A stretch of DNA of 64,000 nucleotides, taken from positions 62,001 to 126,000 of the forward strand of contig OY969774.1 in NCBI GenBank assembly GCA_963702955.1, read 5' to 3'. A model generated the notes under the pieces. It was given only the letters and a program-made list of their open reading frames with translations. It did not search any database and was not told the origin of the DNA. Of the stretch, positions 17,225 to 26,529 are shown piece by piece. Source of the DNA: VRUE01 sp963702955. GTDB taxonomy: Bacteria > Actinomycetota > Thermoleophilia > Solirubrobacterales > 70-9. The translations under genes were made by a program, and so were the position numbers. The number at the start of each line of letters is the position of its first letter. The first letter of the stretch is position 1.

Positions 17225-17491
17225 ATGATGCGTGCACGGAGGACCTTGGCGTTGCCGGCGATCGCGACGTTGGCGGTGGCGGGTGGGATCGCGCTCGGTG
17301 GCTGTGGCAGCTCGTCGAGCTCGAGCGAAAGCACCGCGACCGAATCGCAGAACGCGGCGGCGAAGAGCAAGAGCGACGAAGCGATGAAGCACGAAGAGGC
17401 GATGAAGCACGAAGAGCAGATGAAGCACGAAGAAGCGATGAAGCACGAAGAGCAGATGAAGCACGAAGAGGCCATGAAGCACAACGAATAA
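17225..17491 (+). CDS. Small lipoprotein with Met-Lys-His-Glu hexapeptide repeats
   Basis: 88 residues from ATG 17225 (ATG 17228 is equally possible), with AAGGGAG upstream. There is a Arg-rich n-region, a hydrophobic h-region and lipobox ALGGC, so Cys near residue 32 should be lipidated and the protein anchored outside the membrane. A Ser-rich spacer leads into six hexapeptides of the type E-A/Q-M-K-H-E. The regular Met and His spacing suggests metal, perhaps copper, binding; a period of six does not fit a coiled coil. It lies 41 bases upstream of dipZ, which supports an extracytoplasmic redox or metal role. I know no named family. Confidence 0.8.
   Translation: MMRARRTLALPAIATLAVAGGIALGGCGSSSSSSESTATESQNAAAKSKSDEAMKHEEAMKHEEQMKHEEAMKHEEQMKHEEAMKHNE
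17378..17485 (+). repeat. 18-base tandem repeat, six copies
   Basis: Six 18-base units (GAAGCGATGAAGCACGAA type) encode the EAMKHE/EQMKHE hexapeptides. Copies differ by a few bases, with A and Q variants alternating from the third unit on. The exact period makes copy-number change by slippage likely. Confidence 0.9.
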
Positions 17492-17532
17492 TCGTCACCT
17501 CCCTGTAATCCCGACCTGCCAGGGTAGACGCA

Positions 17533-19335
17533 ATGGCACTGCTGATCCTGTTCGGATTCGTCGCCGGGGCCGCCACCGCGCTTTCTCCCTGCGTGCTGCC
17601 GGTGCTGCCGATTGCGCTCTCCGCCGGCGCGACCGGCGGCCGGCGGCGGCCACTCGGAATCGTCGCCGGGCTGGCGGTCTCGTTCACCTTCGCGACCGTC
17701 GCCCTGGTCTACGTGATCTCGGCCCTCGGCCTGCCCGACGACCTGCTGCGCAAGCTGGCGATCGTCGTCCTGCTCGCCTTCGGCATCTCGCTGATGATCC
17801 CGCCGCTGGCGGCGCGGATCGAGGCGTACATGAGCCGCTTCGCCGGCCGCGCCGGCGTCAAGACCGGCGGCGACGGCTTCTGGTCGGGGACCGCGGTCGG
17901 CGCCAGCCTCGGGCTCGTATACGCGCCCTGCGCCGGGCCGATCCTCGCCGGGGTGATCACGGTCTCCGCCTCGCAGCCGTTCACCGGCGGCCGCCTCGCG
18001 GTGGCTCTCAGCTACGGGATCGGCTCCGCCGCCGTCCTCTACTTCCTGATGCTCGGCGGGCGGAGGGTGATCGCGCCGCTGGCCCGCCGCGGCATCGGCC
18101 TGCAGATCGCGATGGGCGCGGTGATGGTCGTCGTCGCCCTGGCGATGCTCGGCAACTACGACATCAAATTCCAGAACCAGATCGCCAGCAGCCTGCCGAG
18201 CTTCCTGATCAACCCGTCGAAGTCGCTGGAGGACACCGCCGCCGCCCGCGAAGCGCTGAGCGAAGTGCGCGGCGGCCCGACCAGCGCGCTCGGCGCGGCG
18301 GTGGCGAAGGCGGAGACGTCTGGCGGCGGCGCGGGCGAAGGGGGAGGCGACGGCAATGGCGGGAGCGCGGGCAAGGGCGCCTCCGACGCAAGGTCCGGCC
18401 TGCCGGTGCTCGGCACAGCGCCGGAATTCGTTGACACCCAGCGCTGGTTCAACACCCCCGGCGACCGGCCGCTGACCCTGCGCTCGCTGCGCGGACGGGT
18501 CGTCCTGGTCAACTTCTGGACCTATAGCTGCATCAACTGCATCCGCACCCTGCCTTACCTGACCGCTTGGGACAGGCGCTACCGCCGGGACGGGCTGACG
18601 ATCGTCGGCGTCCACTCGCCCGAGTTCCCGTTCGAGAAAGACGCCGGCAACGTCGAAGAAGCGATCCAGCGCAACGGCATCCACTACCCGGTGGCGCAGG
18701 ACAACGACCTCGCCACCTTCACCGCCTACGGAACCGAATACTGGCCCGCCGAGTACTTCATCGACGCCAAGGGCCGGGTCCGCTACGTCCACTTCGGCGA
18801 GGGCGAATACGGCAAGAAAGAGAAGATCATCCGCGAGCTGCTCGACGAAGCCGGACACGAAGTGACCGGCCCCGACTCCGGCGCCCACGGGATCGAAGCC
18901 TCGACCGGAGTGACGACGCCGGAGAGCTACCTTGGCGCCCTGCGCGCCCTGCGGTTCGTCAACGGGCGGATCACGACGGGCAGCCACGACTTCGGCAGGG
19001 CGGCCAGGCCGCCCGTCAACGAGCTCGCCTACAGCGGCCGCTGGCGGATCGCGCCGGAGTCGGCGACGGCGCGGGGAGGCGTGCTGGAACTCGACTTCGG
19101 CGCCCGTCGCGTCTACCTGGTGCTCGGCTCGCCCGGCCGCAGCCGCCGGATGCGGGTGCTGCTCGACGGCCGCCCGATCCCGAATCGCCTCGCCGGCGCC
19201 GACGTCCACAACGGCGTCGTCACCGTGACCTCGCAGCGCCTTTACGACCTGGTCGACCTGCCGAAGGTAGGCCAGGGCGTGCTGAGGCTGGTGCCCGAAG
19301 AAGGGGTGATGGGCTATGCCTTCACCTTCGGTTAG
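17533..19335 (+). CDS. dipZ: DipZ: CcdA-type membrane electron carrier fused to thioredoxin-like and C-terminal domains
   Basis: 600 residues. Residues 1-215 form the CcdA/DsbD-beta membrane domain with about six helices and its paired cysteines in SPCVLPV and APCAGP. A Gly/Ala-rich linker (about 235-295) leads to a periplasm-side thioredoxin fold with Cys333 and Cys336 (SCINC). A jelly-roll-like C-terminal domain (about 445-600) is typical of mycobacterial DipZ. It should pass electrons from cytoplasmic thioredoxin to extracytoplasmic disulfides or cytochrome c maturation. It follows the Met/His lipoprotein gene; its TAG stop touches hairpin A copy 2. Confidence 0.92.
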   Translation: MALLILFGFVAGAATALSPCVLPVLPIALSAGATGGRRRPLGIVAGLAVSFTFATVALVYVISALGLPDDLLRKLAIVVLLAFGISLMIPPLAARIEAYMSRFAGRAGVKTGGDGFWSGTAVGASLGLVYAPCAGPILAGVITVSASQPFTGGRLAVALSYGIGSAAVLYFLMLGGRRVIAPLARRGIGLQIAMGAVMVVVALAMLGNYDIKFQNQIASSLPSFLINPSKSLEDTAAAREALSEVRGGPTSALGAAVAKAETSGGGAGEGGGDGNGGSAGKGASDARSGLPVLGTAPEFVDTQRWFNTPGDRPLTLRSLRGRVVLVNFWTYSCINCIRTLPYLTAWDRRYRRDGLTIVGVHSPEFPFEKDAGNVEEAIQRNGIHYPVAQDNDLATFTAYGTEYWPAEYFIDAKGRVRYVHFGEGEYGKKEKIIRELLDEAGHEVTGPDSGAHGIEASTGVTTPESYLGALRALRFVNGRITTGSHDFGRAARPPVNELAYSGRWRIAPESATARGGVLELDFGARRVYLVLGSPGRSRRMRVLLDGRPIPNRLAGADVHNGVVTVTSQRLYDLVDLPKVGQGVLRLVPEEGVMGYAFTFG

Positions 19336-19384
19336 ACGTGCCGTCGAAACGGTGCCCGATATGGCCTCTTTCCGACGGCACGTC
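19335..19384 (+). terminator. Hairpin family A, copy 2
   Basis: GACGTGCCGTCG (19335-19346) pairs with CGACGGCACGTC (19373-19384), then AAA/TTT across a one-base bulge. Its first base is the last base of the dipZ TAG stop. It shares its outer GACGTGCCG ends with copy 1. Confidence 0.7.
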
Positions 19385-19408
19385 GCCACGGGCGAGAGAA
19401 TCGGCGGC

Positions 19409-20107
19409 GTGAGCGAGGAGCCGCGCGGCAAGGTGCTGGTGGTCGACGACGAGCCGACGATCGTCGAGGTCGTCGGCCGCTACATGGAGCGGGCCGGCTA
19501 TGAGACCCACTCCGCAACCGACGGGCCCGAGGCACTGCGTCTCGCCGGGCTGCACCGCCCCGATCTGGTCGTGCTCGACGTGATGCTGCCCGGGCTCGAC
19601 GGGATCGAGGTGATGCGGCGGCTGCAGGAGGACGGTCCGCGCACCGCGGTGATCCTGCTGACCGCGCGCGGCGAGGAGTCCGACCGCCTGGTCGGCTTGC
19701 GCCACGGCGCCGACGACTACGTGGTGAAGCCGTTCTCGCCGGCGGAGCTGGTTGCCCGGGTCGACGCGGTGCTGCGCCGCGTCTCGCCGCCGGCCGAGGC
19801 CGAGCCGGAGCCGATCGAGCACGGGCCGCTGCGGATCGACCCCGGCTCGCGGACCGTCACCCTGGCCGGCGAGGAGCTGTCGCTGACCCAGCGCGAGTTC
19901 GACCTGCTCGCCTACCTCGCTGCCCACCCCGGCCGGGTCTTCTCCCGCGACCAGCTGATGGAAGCGGTCTGGGCCTACCCCTTCTTCACCGATACCAGCA
20001 CCGTCACCGTCCACGTTCGCCGCCTGCGGGCCAAGCTCGGCGACGACCCCTCCGAGCCGCGCTTCATCGAGACCGTGTGGGGCGTCGGCTACAGGTTGCG
20101 GCCGTGA
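19409..20107 (+). CDS. OmpR/PhoB-family response regulator
   Basis: 232 residues from GTG 19409; in-frame starts further upstream would run back through the hairpin. The receiver domain has Asp13/Asp14, phospho-acceptor Asp57 (VVLDVMLPG) and the VVKPFSPAEL Lys. The C-terminal winged helix (about 135-230) ends with FIETVWGVGYRLRP, typical of OmpR-type DNA-binding domains. It is coupled to the histidine kinase by a GTGA overlap. The signal is not evident; the upstream redox genes are a possible link. Confidence 0.92.
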   Translation: MSEEPRGKVLVVDDEPTIVEVVGRYMERAGYETHSATDGPEALRLAGLHRPDLVVLDVMLPGLDGIEVMRRLQEDGPRTAVILLTARGEESDRLVGLRHGADDYVVKPFSPAELVARVDAVLRRVSPPAEAEPEPIEHGPLRIDPGSRTVTLAGEELSLTQREFDLLAYLAAHPGRVFSRDQLMEAVWAYPFFTDTSTVTVHVRRLRAKLGDDPSEPRFIETVWGVGYRLRP

Positions 20108-20973
20108 AGCGCTCGCTGGCGATCGCCGTCGCGATCGCGCTCACCGCCTTCCTCGCCGGCGCCGCCGCGGTCACCGTGCCGCACAAAATGGGCTGGGGGC
20201 AGATCGCCCTGGTCGCGCTGGCGGTCGCCGGCGGCGCGCTGGCGACGGCGCTCGCCGTCCGGCTCGCCGCCGAGGAGCGCTCGCGGCGCGACGTCGAGGC
20301 GGCGCGGCGGCGGCTGGTCGCCTCGGTCTCGCACGACCTGCGCACCCCGCTCGCCTCGCTGCGGCTGCTGGTCGAGTCGATCGACGACGGGGTGGTGACG
20401 GGGGAGACGCGCGACCGCTACCTGGGCGAGATCCGCACCCACGTCGCCGCCCTCAGCGCCCTGATTGACGATCTGTTCGAGCTCTCGCGGATCGAGGCCG
20501 GAGAGATCACCTGGACGATGGGCCAGGTCGAGCTGCGCGAGCTGGTCGGCGACACGGTCGCGGCAATGCGGGCGCCGGCGGCGGCGCGCGGGGTGATGCT
20601 CGCCGCCGAGCTGCCGGCTGAGGACGTCATTGCCCGGGCCAACGCCGAGAAGTTGCAGCGCGTCCTCTTCAACCTGATCCAGAACGCGATCCGTCACACG
20701 CCGGCCGACGGCAGCGTCACCGTGCGAGCGCGGACGGCCGGCGGCGGCGTCGAGGTCGAGGTCGCCGACGACGGCGACGGGATCGCCGAGGCCGACGGCG
20801 ACCGGGTCTTCGAGGCCTTCTACCGCGGGGGCGACGAGGCGACGCGCGGCGGTGACGGCGCCGGCCTGGGCCTGGCGATCTCGCGGGCGATCGTCGAAGC
20901 GCACGGGGGGCGGATCTGGCTCGAGCCGGCGATGCCGGGCACTAGCGTCCGTTTCACCCTCCAGGCCCCCTAA
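20104..20973 (+). CDS. Sensor histidine kinase with two membrane helices and no sensor loop
   Basis: 289 residues from GTG 20104, overlapping the regulator's stop. Two N-terminal hydrophobic segments are separated by only about a dozen residues, so there is almost no external sensor and no clear HAMP. The dimerisation box SVSHDLRTPLASL carries His77. The N box NLIQNAIRHTPADG, the G1 DDGDGIAEAD and the G2 GGDGAGLGLAISRAIVEAHGG are all intact. The short input region suggests sensing within the membrane or through a partner. It ends four bases before a family C hairpin. Confidence 0.92.
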   Translation: MKRSLAIAVAIALTAFLAGAAAVTVPHKMGWGQIALVALAVAGGALATALAVRLAAEERSRRDVEAARRRLVASVSHDLRTPLASLRLLVESIDDGVVTGETRDRYLGEIRTHVAALSALIDDLFELSRIEAGEITWTMGQVELRELVGDTVAAMRAPAAARGVMLAAELPAEDVIARANAEKLQRVLFNLIQNAIRHTPADGSVTVRARTAGGGVEVEVADDGDGIAEADGDRVFEAFYRGGDEATRGGDGAGLGLAISRAIVEAHGGRIWLEPAMPGTSVRFTLQAP

Positions 20974-20976
20974 AAG

Positions 20977-21033
20977 CCCGCCGACGGGCCAATTTGTCGT
21001 CGCATAGGCGACATTTCGGCCCGTCGGCCGGGG
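20977..21033. terminator. Hairpin family C, copy 2
   Basis: GCCGACGGGCC pairs with GGCCCGTCGGC, with an inner TGTCG/CGACA stem and a loop with GCATAGG. It lies between convergent genes (kinase and acyl-CoA dehydrogenase), so it is placed to end both transcripts. Confidence 0.77.
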
Positions 21034-21036
21034 GTT

Positions 21037-22182
21037 TCAGCAGCCGAGTTGGCGGGCGATGACCATCTGCTGGACCTCGTCGGTGCCCTCGCCGATCGTG
21101 AGGATCTTGGCGTCGCGGTAGAAGCGGCAGACCGGGTACTCCTCGATGTAGCCGTAGCCGCCGTGGATCTGGACCGCCTCCTCGGTCGCGCGGACGGCGA
21201 GGCGGCCGGTGATCAGCTTCGCCTGGGCGGCGGTGAGGGTGAACGACTTGCCGGCGTCCTTCTCCAGCGCGGCGCGCCAGGTGAGCAGGCGGGCGGCCTC
21301 GATCTGGGCCGAGAGGTCGGCGATCTTCGCCTGGATCGACTGGAACTTGGAGATCGCCTGGCCGAACGCCTGCCGCTCCTTGGCGTAGGCGATCGCCTCG
21401 TCGAGGGCGCCCTGGGCGAGCCCGACGCCCATCGCGGCGACGCCGATCCGGCCGCCGTCGAGGATGTGGAGGAAGTTCTTGAAGCCGTCGCCGCGGCGGC
21501 CGAGCAGGTTGGTCTCGGGCACCCGGCAACCCTCGAAGCCGAGCGGCCGCGTGTCGGAGGCGTTCCAGCCCATCTTGCGGTAGGCCGCACCGACCTCGTA
21601 GCCGGGCGTCCCGGTGGGGACGATCAGGTTGGAGATCTCCTTGCGCCCGTCGGCGTCGCCGGTCACGGCGGTGATCGAGACGCACCCGGATATGTCGGTC
21701 CCGGCGTTGGTGATGAACTGCTTCGCCCCGTCGACGACCCACTCGCCGCCGTCGAGCTTCGCGGTCGTGCGCACGTTGCCGGCGTCGGACCCGGCCTCCG
21801 GCTCGGTCAGTCCGAAGGAGGCGAGCCGCTCGCCGCTGCAGAGGCGCGGCAGCCATTCGTCCTTCTGCTCGTCCGATCCCCAGAGGTAGATCGGCATCGT
21901 CCCCAGCGACGTGTGCGCCGCCATCGTGATGCCGACCGAGGAGTCGATCCGCGCCAGCTCTTCCACCGCGAGCACGTAGGAGAGAGTGTCCGCACCCCCG
22001 CCCCCGTACTCCTGCGGGAACGGGATCCCCATCAGCCCGAGCCCGCCGAGCTTCGCGACGATCTCGTAGGGAAACGACTTGGTCCGATCCAGCTCCTCCG
22101 CCACGGGCGCAACCTCGTTGCGGGCGAAGTCCCGCACCGTGTCGCGCAGCAGCCTCTGCTCGTCGGAGAGATCGAAATTCAC
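21037..22182 (-). CDS. Acyl-CoA dehydrogenase
   Basis: 381 residues, full length. FAD/substrate signatures include FGLTEPEAGSDAGNVRTTA, ITNAGTDISG and AYAKERQAFGQAISKFQSIQ. The catalytic base is the Glu of ILTIGEGTDEVQ, as in short-chain, butyryl-CoA and isovaleryl-CoA dehydrogenases. It oxidises acyl-CoA to enoyl-CoA and passes electrons to ETF, whose genes are at 38-39.9 kb. The start is GTG, seven bases after a TAGGGT -10 box. The aldehyde dehydrogenase gene precedes it on the same strand with about 20 bases between. Confidence 0.93.
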   Translation of the reverse strand: MNFDLSDEQRLLRDTVRDFARNEVAPVAEELDRTKSFPYEIVAKLGGLGLMGIPFPQEYGGGGADTLSYVLAVEELARIDSSVGITMAAHTSLGTMPIYLWGSDEQKDEWLPRLCSGERLASFGLTEPEAGSDAGNVRTTAKLDGGEWVVDGAKQFITNAGTDISGCVSITAVTGDADGRKEISNLIVPTGTPGYEVGAAYRKMGWNASDTRPLGFEGCRVPETNLLGRRGDGFKNFLHILDGGRIGVAAMGVGLAQGALDEAIAYAKERQAFGQAISKFQSIQAKIADLSAQIEAARLLTWRAALEKDAGKSFTLTAAQAKLITGRLAVRATEEAVQIHGGYGYIEEYPVCRFYRDAKILTIGEGTDEVQQMVIARQLGC

Positions 22183-22189
22183 GCGCGGG

Positions 22190-22195
22190 ACCCTA
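22190..22195 (-). promoter_or_regulatory. -10 box TAGGGT, leaderless start of acyl-CoA dehydrogenase
   Basis: On the minus strand TAGGGT ends seven bases before the GTG at 22182. This gives the gene its own promoter although it follows the aldehyde dehydrogenase gene closely. Confidence 0.5.
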
Positions 22196-22203
22196 CGCGA
22201 GCG

Positions 22204-23640
<1,437 letters not shown>

Positions 23641-23677
23641 CTCAATCCTCCTTGTAGTCGCCTAGATCATTGCGCGT

Positions 23678-23713
23678 GAAGGATTTGGGGGTCCATAGAC
23701 CCCCAAAAGCTTC
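23678..23713. terminator. Hairpin family B, copy 4
   Basis: GAAGGATTTGGGGGTC (23678-23693) pairs with GACCCCCAAAAGCTTC (23698-23713) with two mismatches, around a CATA loop. It overlaps the stop codon of the HxlR gene and separates it from the aldehyde dehydrogenase gene downstream. Confidence 0.75.
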
Positions 23714-24212
23714 ATTTTGCGAGTGCCAGGGCCCGCCCCGTGGCGCCGACGCCGGGGCCGGGCAGGGCGCGGGCGTCGCGGGCGCGCAGCTCCTTGCCGC
23801 AGGCCTCGCAGATGCCGCGGTCGTTGACCGGGCCGCCGCACTCCTTGTGGACGATCAGCATCGGCGGGCCGCCGGGGCTGGGGGAGTGGCGGTCGCCCCA
23901 GGCGAGCAGGGCGATCAGCGCCGGCCAGAGGTCGAGCCCCTTCTCGGTCAGGAAGTACTCGTAGCGCTCCGGGCTCTCCTGGTAGGGGCGGCGCTCGAGG
24001 ATGTCCTCGTCGACCAGCCGCTGCAGGCGAGTTGCGAGCACGTTGCGGGCGACGCCGAGCGAGCGCTGCAGCTCGCCGAAGCGGCGGTTGCCGTTCATCA
24101 CGTCGCGGACGATCAGCAGCGACCAGCGCTCGCCGACCACCTCCAACGCCTTGGCGATCGAGCAGACCTGGCCGGGGTAGTCGTGGCGCAGCACAGGGTG
24201 ATCTTCGCACAC
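23712..24212 (-). CDS. HxlR-family winged-helix regulator with C-terminal zinc-ribbon-like motif
   Basis: 166 residues. The HxlR domain spans about 10-105: CSIAKALEVVGERWSLLIVRD, the conserved Cys-containing first helix, then FGELQRSLGVARNVLATRLQ and a wing (ERRPYQESPERYEYFLTEKG). The tail adds CGGPVNDRGICEACG, a C-x(n)-C-x2-C ribbon not present in minimal HxlR proteins. It is divergent from a thioesterase unit. Two GTTGC-N5-GCAAC palindromes lie between, the nearer just three bases from its GTG, so autoregulation and repression of the opposite promoter are likely. Confidence 0.87.
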   Translation of the reverse strand: MCEDHPVLRHDYPGQVCSIAKALEVVGERWSLLIVRDVMNGNRRFGELQRSLGVARNVLATRLQRLVDEDILERRPYQESPERYEYFLTEKGLDLWPALIALLAWGDRHSPSPGGPPMLIVHKECGGPVNDRGICEACGKELRARDARALPGPGVGATGRALALAK

Positions 24213-24214
24213 AA

Positions 24215-24231
24215 GGTTGCATCACGCAACC
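24215..24231. promoter_or_regulatory. HxlR operator site 1
   Basis: GGTTGC-ATCAC-GCAACC, a perfect six-base dyad with a five-base spacer. It covers the -35 of the rightward promoter and lies three bases before the regulator's GTG. Confidence 0.65.
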
Positions 24232-24245
24232 GACTCGGTTAGAGT
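24217..24245 (+). promoter_or_regulatory. Promoter of the thioesterase unit
   Basis: -35 TTGCAT (24217-24222), 17-base spacer, -10 TAGAGT (24240-24245). The predicted start lies near the ATG at 24255. Operator 1 overlaps the -35 and operator 2 overlaps the first transcribed bases. Confidence 0.6.
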
Positions 24246-24254
24246 GCGCACGAC

Positions 24255-24326
24255 ATGAGTTGCTTGACGCAACCTGGGCCGGAACCGCCGGATGCGATCC
24301 GGTCCGAACTGCCGATTGGAGGCTGA
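24255..24326 (+). CDS. Possible 23-codon leaderless leader peptide
   Basis: ATG 24255 lies nine bases after the -10 box and opens a 23-codon frame ending two bases before the ATG at 24328. It contains operator 2. The spacing fits the leaderless genes elsewhere in the window, but no homology supports the peptide. Confidence 0.3.
   Translation: MSCLTQPGPEPPDAIRSELPIGG
24259..24273. promoter_or_regulatory. HxlR operator site 2
   Basis: GTTGC-TTGAC-GCAAC dyad, the same half-site and spacer as site 1, centred 43 bases away (about four helical turns). It lies just downstream of the predicted transcription start. Confidence 0.62.
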
Positions 24327-24327
24327 G

Positions 24328-24483
24328 ATGAGGCTGATCCCGAGGCACCGCAACCAGCGCCGCAGCTTCACCCGCATCGCGATAAGCCAGGAGGAGATCG
24401 CCGCCGACCTGCATTACCCGGCGCGGCGTCCGAACGCCGGCGGCTCCACCGGCCGTCACCGCCGGGGGATGGGGGCGCGATGA
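24328..24483 (+). CDS. Small basic protein upstream of the thioesterase
   Basis: 51 residues with many Arg/His, no recognised domain. GGAGG at 24318-24322 gives a five-base spacing to the ATG, and its TGA overlaps the ATG of the next gene (ATGA). The strong ribosome site and overlap suggest it is translated and drives coupled translation of the thioesterase. Confidence 0.5.
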   Translation: MRLIPRHRNQRRSFTRIAISQEEIAADLHYPARRPNAGGSTGRHRRGMGAR

Positions 24484-25070
24484 GCGAGGACGGCACCGGA
24501 GTCGCGGGCGCCGCCGGGATGGACGGCGGCACCGCGCTCGACGCCGCCGCAGCGTTCGCCGAGTCCAGCCCGGAGACGAGCCGCAGCCGCACGCTGGTCT
24601 GGCAGGACCCGGTGCCGACCGCGGCGGCCGGGGCGACGATGACCGGGATCGAGTACATGACGGCGATCGTCGAGGGCAGGGTGCCGCCGCCGCCGATCGC
24701 GGTGACGATGCGGATGAAGCCGATCGAGCTGGGCGAGGGCCGCGCCGTCTTCGAGGGCGAACCGGGCGAGGAGCACTACAACCCGATCGGCGTCGTCCAC
24801 GGCGGCTACGCCGCGACCCTGCTCGACTCGGCCCTGGGCTGCTCCGTCCACACCACCCTGCCGGCCGGCGTCGGCTACACCTCGCTCGGCCTCGAGGCGA
24901 AGTACGTGCGGCCGATCACCCGCGACACCGGCCGCGTCCTCTGCGAGGCGAACGTCGTCTACCGCGGCCGCCGCCAGGCGACCTCGGAGGCCAACCTGAC
25001 CGCTGCGGCGACCGGCAAGCTGCTCGCCCACGGCGTCGCCACCTGCATGATCCTCGAGCTCGGCGGCTGA
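24480..25070 (+). CDS. PaaI-family hotdog thioesterase
   Basis: 196 residues. A variable N-terminus of about 60 residues is followed by the hotdog fold. NPIGVVHGGYAATLLDSALG is the active-site segment of PaaI-type acyl-CoA thioesterases (HGG with Asp on the central helix), then GVGYTSLGLEAKYVRPI. It should hydrolyse a small or aromatic acyl-CoA. It lies downstream of an HxlR-controlled promoter, consistent with induction by an aromatic or electrophilic compound. It converges on pepA; both stop codons lie in one hairpin. Confidence 0.87.
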   Translation: MSEDGTGVAGAAGMDGGTALDAAAAFAESSPETSRSRTLVWQDPVPTAAAGATMTGIEYMTAIVEGRVPPPPIAVTMRMKPIELGEGRAVFEGEPGEEHYNPIGVVHGGYAATLLDSALGCSVHTTLPAGVGYTSLGLEAKYVRPITRDTGRVLCEANVVYRGRRQATSEANLTAAATGKLLAHGVATCMILELGG

Positions 25071-25085
25071 ACGGCGGCTCAGCCG
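25064..25085. terminator. Hairpin joining two convergent stop codons
   Basis: CGGCTGA (25064-25070) pairs with TCAGCCG (25079-25085). The TGA of the thioesterase and the TGA of pepA on the other strand are part of the two arms. Confidence 0.5.
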
Positions 25086-26515
25086 GCCAGCTCGCGGGCC
25101 AGCTCGACCAGCAGGCGGACGCCGAAGCCGCTGGCGTCGCTGCCGGTGTAGGGGCGGCCGACGTCCCAGGCGGTGCCGGCGATGTCGACGTGGGCCCACG
25201 GGGTCTCGCCGACGAACTCCTCGAGGAAGGAGCCGGCGTAGATCGTGCCGGCCTTGCGCTTGGCGGCGGCGTTGGTGAGGTCGGCGACCTTGCCCTTGAC
25301 CAACTGCTTGTACTCGGCGTGGAGGGGGAGGCGCCAGACCAGCTCGCCGGTCGTCAGCCCCGCCCGCTCGACCTCGCCGGCGAGATCGTCGTCGTTGGAG
25401 ACCACCGCGGCATAGGTCGAGCCGAGCGCGATCAGCACGGCGCCGGTCAGGGTCGCCAGGTCGACGATCCGCTCGGCCCCCAGCTCGACCGCGTAGGCGA
25501 GCGCGTCGGCGAGGATCAGGCGGCCCTCGGCGTCGGTGTTGTTGACCTCGACCGTCTTGCCGTTGTGCTGGGTGATCACGTCGCCCGGCTTGATCGCGGT
25601 TCCCGATGGCATGTTCTCGGTCGCCGGGACGACCGCCACCAGGTCCACCGCGAGGCCCAGCTCGGCGATCGCCGCGACCGCCTCGAGCACGGCGGCGGCG
25701 CCCGACATGTCCATCTTCATCTCCTCCATCGAGGCCGACGGCTTCAGCGAGATGCCGCCGGTGTCGAAGGTGACGCCCTTGCCGACCAGCCCGAGGGTCG
25801 GGCCGGAGCCGCCGCCGGAATAGCGCAGGACGATCAGCCGCGGATCCTCGGCGCTGCCCTGGCTGACCGCGACCAGGCCGCCCATCTCCTTCGCCGCGAT
25901 CTCCTCGCGGCCCAGCACCTCTACGCTGAGCGCGTCGCTGCCGGCGGCGATCTCCTCGGCGCGGCCGGCGAGGTAGGAAGGGGTGGCGACGTTGGCGGGC
26001 AGGCTCTGCAGGTCGCGGGCGCGGTTCTGCGCCGCGGCGCAGACGCGGGCGGCCTCGGCGGCGCCGGCGACCGCGTCCGGGGCCAGCAGGGTCAGCGACT
26101 CGACCCGCGCCGGCGGCGGGGCGCCCGGGTCGGCGCTCTTGAAGCGGTCGAAGCGGTAGGCGGCGAGGATCGTGCCGGTGACGATCGCCGCGGCGGCAGC
26201 CTCGTCGTCGCCGGACTCGGGCAGCAGCCAGGCGAGGCTCGGGGCCTCCAGCGTCGCGGCCTGCTTCGCGGCCACCGCGGCGGCGATCCGCAGCCGCTCC
26301 GGGTCGCTCTCCTCGCGCTTGCCGAGGCCGACGACCAGCGCCCGGCCGGGGCGCTCGGGGTGCAGCAGCGAGAGCTTTTCGAAGCCCCCCTTGGCGTCCG
26401 CCGCGCCGGGCGCGCCGGCCAGCGCCGCCGGCAGCTCCTCGCCCTCGTAGAGGCCGGCGACGAGCAGCGCGGCGTCGGCCTCGGCGATCTCGATCTGGCG
26501 CACGGCGACCTTCAC
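25079..26515 (-). CDS. pepA: Leucyl aminopeptidase, M17 family
   Basis: 478 residues from GTG 26515, chosen because TAGACT ends eight bases before it; the GTG at 26542 would add nine residues. The C-terminal catalytic domain has the metal-binding signature NTDAEGRLILADAL. It also has LVGKGVTFDTGGISLKPS and KMDMSGAAAVL, which supply the Lys, Asp and Glu ligands of the di-metal site. It releases N-terminal residues from peptides in the cytosol and normally forms hexamers. The N-terminal domain is divergent, as usual. Confidence 0.93.
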   Translation of the reverse strand: MKVAVRQIEIAEADAALLVAGLYEGEELPAALAGAPGAADAKGGFEKLSLLHPERPGRALVVGLGKREESDPERLRIAAAVAAKQAATLEAPSLAWLLPESGDDEAAAAAIVTGTILAAYRFDRFKSADPGAPPPARVESLTLLAPDAVAGAAEAARVCAAAQNRARDLQSLPANVATPSYLAGRAEEIAAGSDALSVEVLGREEIAAKEMGGLVAVSQGSAEDPRLIVLRYSGGGSGPTLGLVGKGVTFDTGGISLKPSASMEEMKMDMSGAAAVLEAVAAIAELGLAVDLVAVVPATENMPSGTAIKPGDVITQHNGKTVEVNNTDAEGRLILADALAYAVELGAERIVDLATLTGAVLIALGSTYAAVVSNDDDLAGEVERAGLTTGELVWRLPLHAEYKQLVKGKVADLTNAAAKRKAGTIYAGSFLEEFVGETPWAHVDIAGTAWDVGRPYTGSDASGFGVRLLVELARELAG

Positions 26516-26523
26516 GGCGGGCG

Positions 26524-26529
26524 AGTCTA
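26524..26529 (-). promoter_or_regulatory. -10 box TAGACT, leaderless start of pepA
   Basis: On the minus strand TAGACT ends eight bases before the GTG at 26515. It lies inside the frame of the longer alternative start and argues against it. Confidence 0.5.

Noticed and set aside
17378..17485. CRISPR-like or minisatellite locus
   Set aside because: The 18-base repeats are contiguous without spacers and encode a regular peptide in frame.
19316..19408. Longer start for the response regulator at 19316
   Set aside because: It would begin inside dipZ and translate the hairpin; the receiver domain starts right after GTG 19409.
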